Source: an uncultured Lachnospiraceae bacterium (lineage in GTDB: Bacteria; Bacillota; Clostridia; Lachnospirales; Lachnospiraceae). Taken from it: 64,000 nt of DNA. The stretch lies in the NCBI GenBank assembly GCA_902775555.1, contig CACYMQ010000028.1, positions 1 to 64,000 of the forward strand, read 5' to 3'. Positions 63,112 to 64,000 of the stretch are shown piece by piece. The position numbers were made by a program, and so were the translations under genes. The stretch's first letter is position 1, and every line of letters starts with the position of its first letter. The notes under the pieces are model-generated. The model was given only the letters and a program-made list of their open reading frames with translations. It made no database searches and was not told the DNA's origin.

Positions 63112-64000
63112 TCACTTTGTGGATATGATCTTGAATATCTTCTTAAAGCTCGTCGACTGCCCTTTATACAGCGCCATTGCCTTATAAACGCGGCCGGCAA
63201 AGATTACCAGAAGCAGGGCCAGGACCACAAGGACCAAAACCCCGGTGATCGCAATCGGCGTACTGATCGTACCAAGCACCAGTCCCGTAGGCAGGATCAG
63301 TGCTGCGGTAAACGGACAGATAAATAACCACTCCGGTGCCGTGTTGATATCAGCGCCCTGTGTCAGGACAACGAGGTAAGAGACGACCAGGATGATAACG
63401 AAGATACCCTGATTACTTGCAGCCTGCTCCTGTGTACTTGAGATCGCACCCGCAAATGCCGCAAAGGACGAATACAGCAGGATACCGAATACCAGTACAA
63501 GCAATGCAATGATCACCGGAACGGGCCGGAACAGATCCATGGCTCCGAAATTCTTCAGGAAAATGATCACAGGGGCGTTTGCATCCGGGAAGAACTGATC
63601 CGAAAGGATGACGCCGGCGAAAACACCGATGACCAGACATGCGATCCAGGAAAAGAACTGCAACAGACCCGCCGCAAGAACTCCGGTCAGTTTTCCGAAG
63701 ATCATAGCCTCCGGTTTCACCGAGATCAGTAATGTATCCATCAGCTTGGATGATTTCTCCATAACGATATTCTTGGTGATACTTGCGCCGTAAGCCAGAA
63801 CCACGAAATACATGATCATACATACCAGCATGGTGATAATGAGACTGAAGGCATCCCGGATCCTCTCATTGTTCTGTTCATTTGCCTTGTTCTGATCCGC
63901 ATAAAGGCTGGTTCCGCTCTTCCATCCCGAAGCCTCAAACGCATCGGTATCGACTGTCCGGGTCACCTCTGCCATATCCTCAAAGCTGATACCCCGTGCC
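63112..64000 (-). CDS. ABC-2 type transporter permease, partial
   Basis: The gene enters from the right edge: the frame is open to 64000, so the N-terminus is outside. The visible 296 residues include an outer-domain end and six membrane helices arranged as in NatB/ABC-2 permeases (PF12698). These are LIITMLVCMIMYFVV, the GKLTGVLAAGLLQFFSWIA segment, ALLVLVFGILLYSSFAAFAG, IFVIILVVSYLVVL, a short helix and a final ITGVLVLVVLALLLVIFAGR. The SSTQEQAASNQG loop is typical of export permeases of the sodium or drug efflux type. Its ATPase partner is presumably just outside the window. Confidence 0.85.
   Translation of the reverse strand, partial: ARGISFEDMAEVTRTVDTDAFEASGWKSGTSLYADQNKANEQNNERIRDAFSLIITMLVCMIMYFVVLAYGASITKNIVMEKSSKLMDTLLISVKPEAMIFGKLTGVLAAGLLQFFSWIACLVIGVFAGVILSDQFFPDANAPVIIFLKNFGAMDLFRPVPVIIALLVLVFGILLYSSFAAFAGAISSTQEQAASNQGIFVIILVVSYLVVLTQGADINTAPEWLFICPFTAALILPTGLVLGTISTPIAITGVLVLVVLALLLVIFAGRVYKAMALYKGQSTSFKKIFKIISTK

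Overview
The window looks like a chromosomal segment of a monoderm Clostridia bacterium, most likely Lachnospiraceae. The reasons are the classical S10-spc-alpha ribosomal superoperon with zinc-type S14 and L36, a downstream ecfA/ecfT-truA-rplM-rpsI tail, a two-domain fused EcfA, sigma-A type promoters, purine-rich ribosome binding sites, and type IV pilus genes without an outer-membrane secretin. No species-level identification is attempted.

Layout. 1-4.2 kb is a small accessory island: a rearranged and an intact copy of a PD-(D/E)XK (Rpn/PDDEXK transposase family) gene, a VanY-type carboxypeptidase remnant, and an archaeal-type AAA ATPase whose promoter is covered by phased direct repeats. 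4.4-27.1 kb is a type IV pilus (type II secretion-like) locus on the minus strand. One promoter near 27.15 kb drives two giant pilin-like proteins (about 1828 aa with BspA/DUF285 leucine-rich repeats and 2495 aa with GLUG repeats). These are followed by a PilX-like protein, two minor pilins, a small membrane protein, a shortened prepilin peptidase, a GspF/PilC platform, a PilM-PilN fusion, a PilO/GspM-like protein and a GspE/PilB ATPase. A major-type pilin with its own promoter and terminator lies downstream. At 27.4-27.6 kb there is a probable type I toxin-antitoxin pair (holin-like peptide plus convergent RNA).

27.7-38.3 kb holds ordinary and accessory genes: HTH-Uma2 nuclease, a membrane protein with an NSS transporter, tRNA-Pro(GGG), a TerB-like pair, a FIST-GGDEF diguanylate cyclase, pyridoxamine kinase, and a YdcF-type membrane protein. 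38.5-59.5 kb is the ribosomal protein superoperon read leftwards from rpsJ to rpsI, with several enlarged spacers, an in-frame 27-bp duplication in rplF and an altered rpsH 3' end. 60.0-61.95 kb, on the plus strand, is a c-di-GMP-I riboswitch with a terminator followed by two more pilins. The window ends with an SAM-dependent methyltransferase and a partial ABC-2 permease.

How the parts fit: the giant proteins carry a normal class III prepilin leader fused to huge surface-repeat ectodomains, and are co-transcribed with the assembly machine. They are best read as pilus-borne adhesins. A c-di-GMP riboswitch over the second pilin cluster and a diguanylate cyclase in the same window suggest c-di-GMP control of which pilins are made; that link is an inference.
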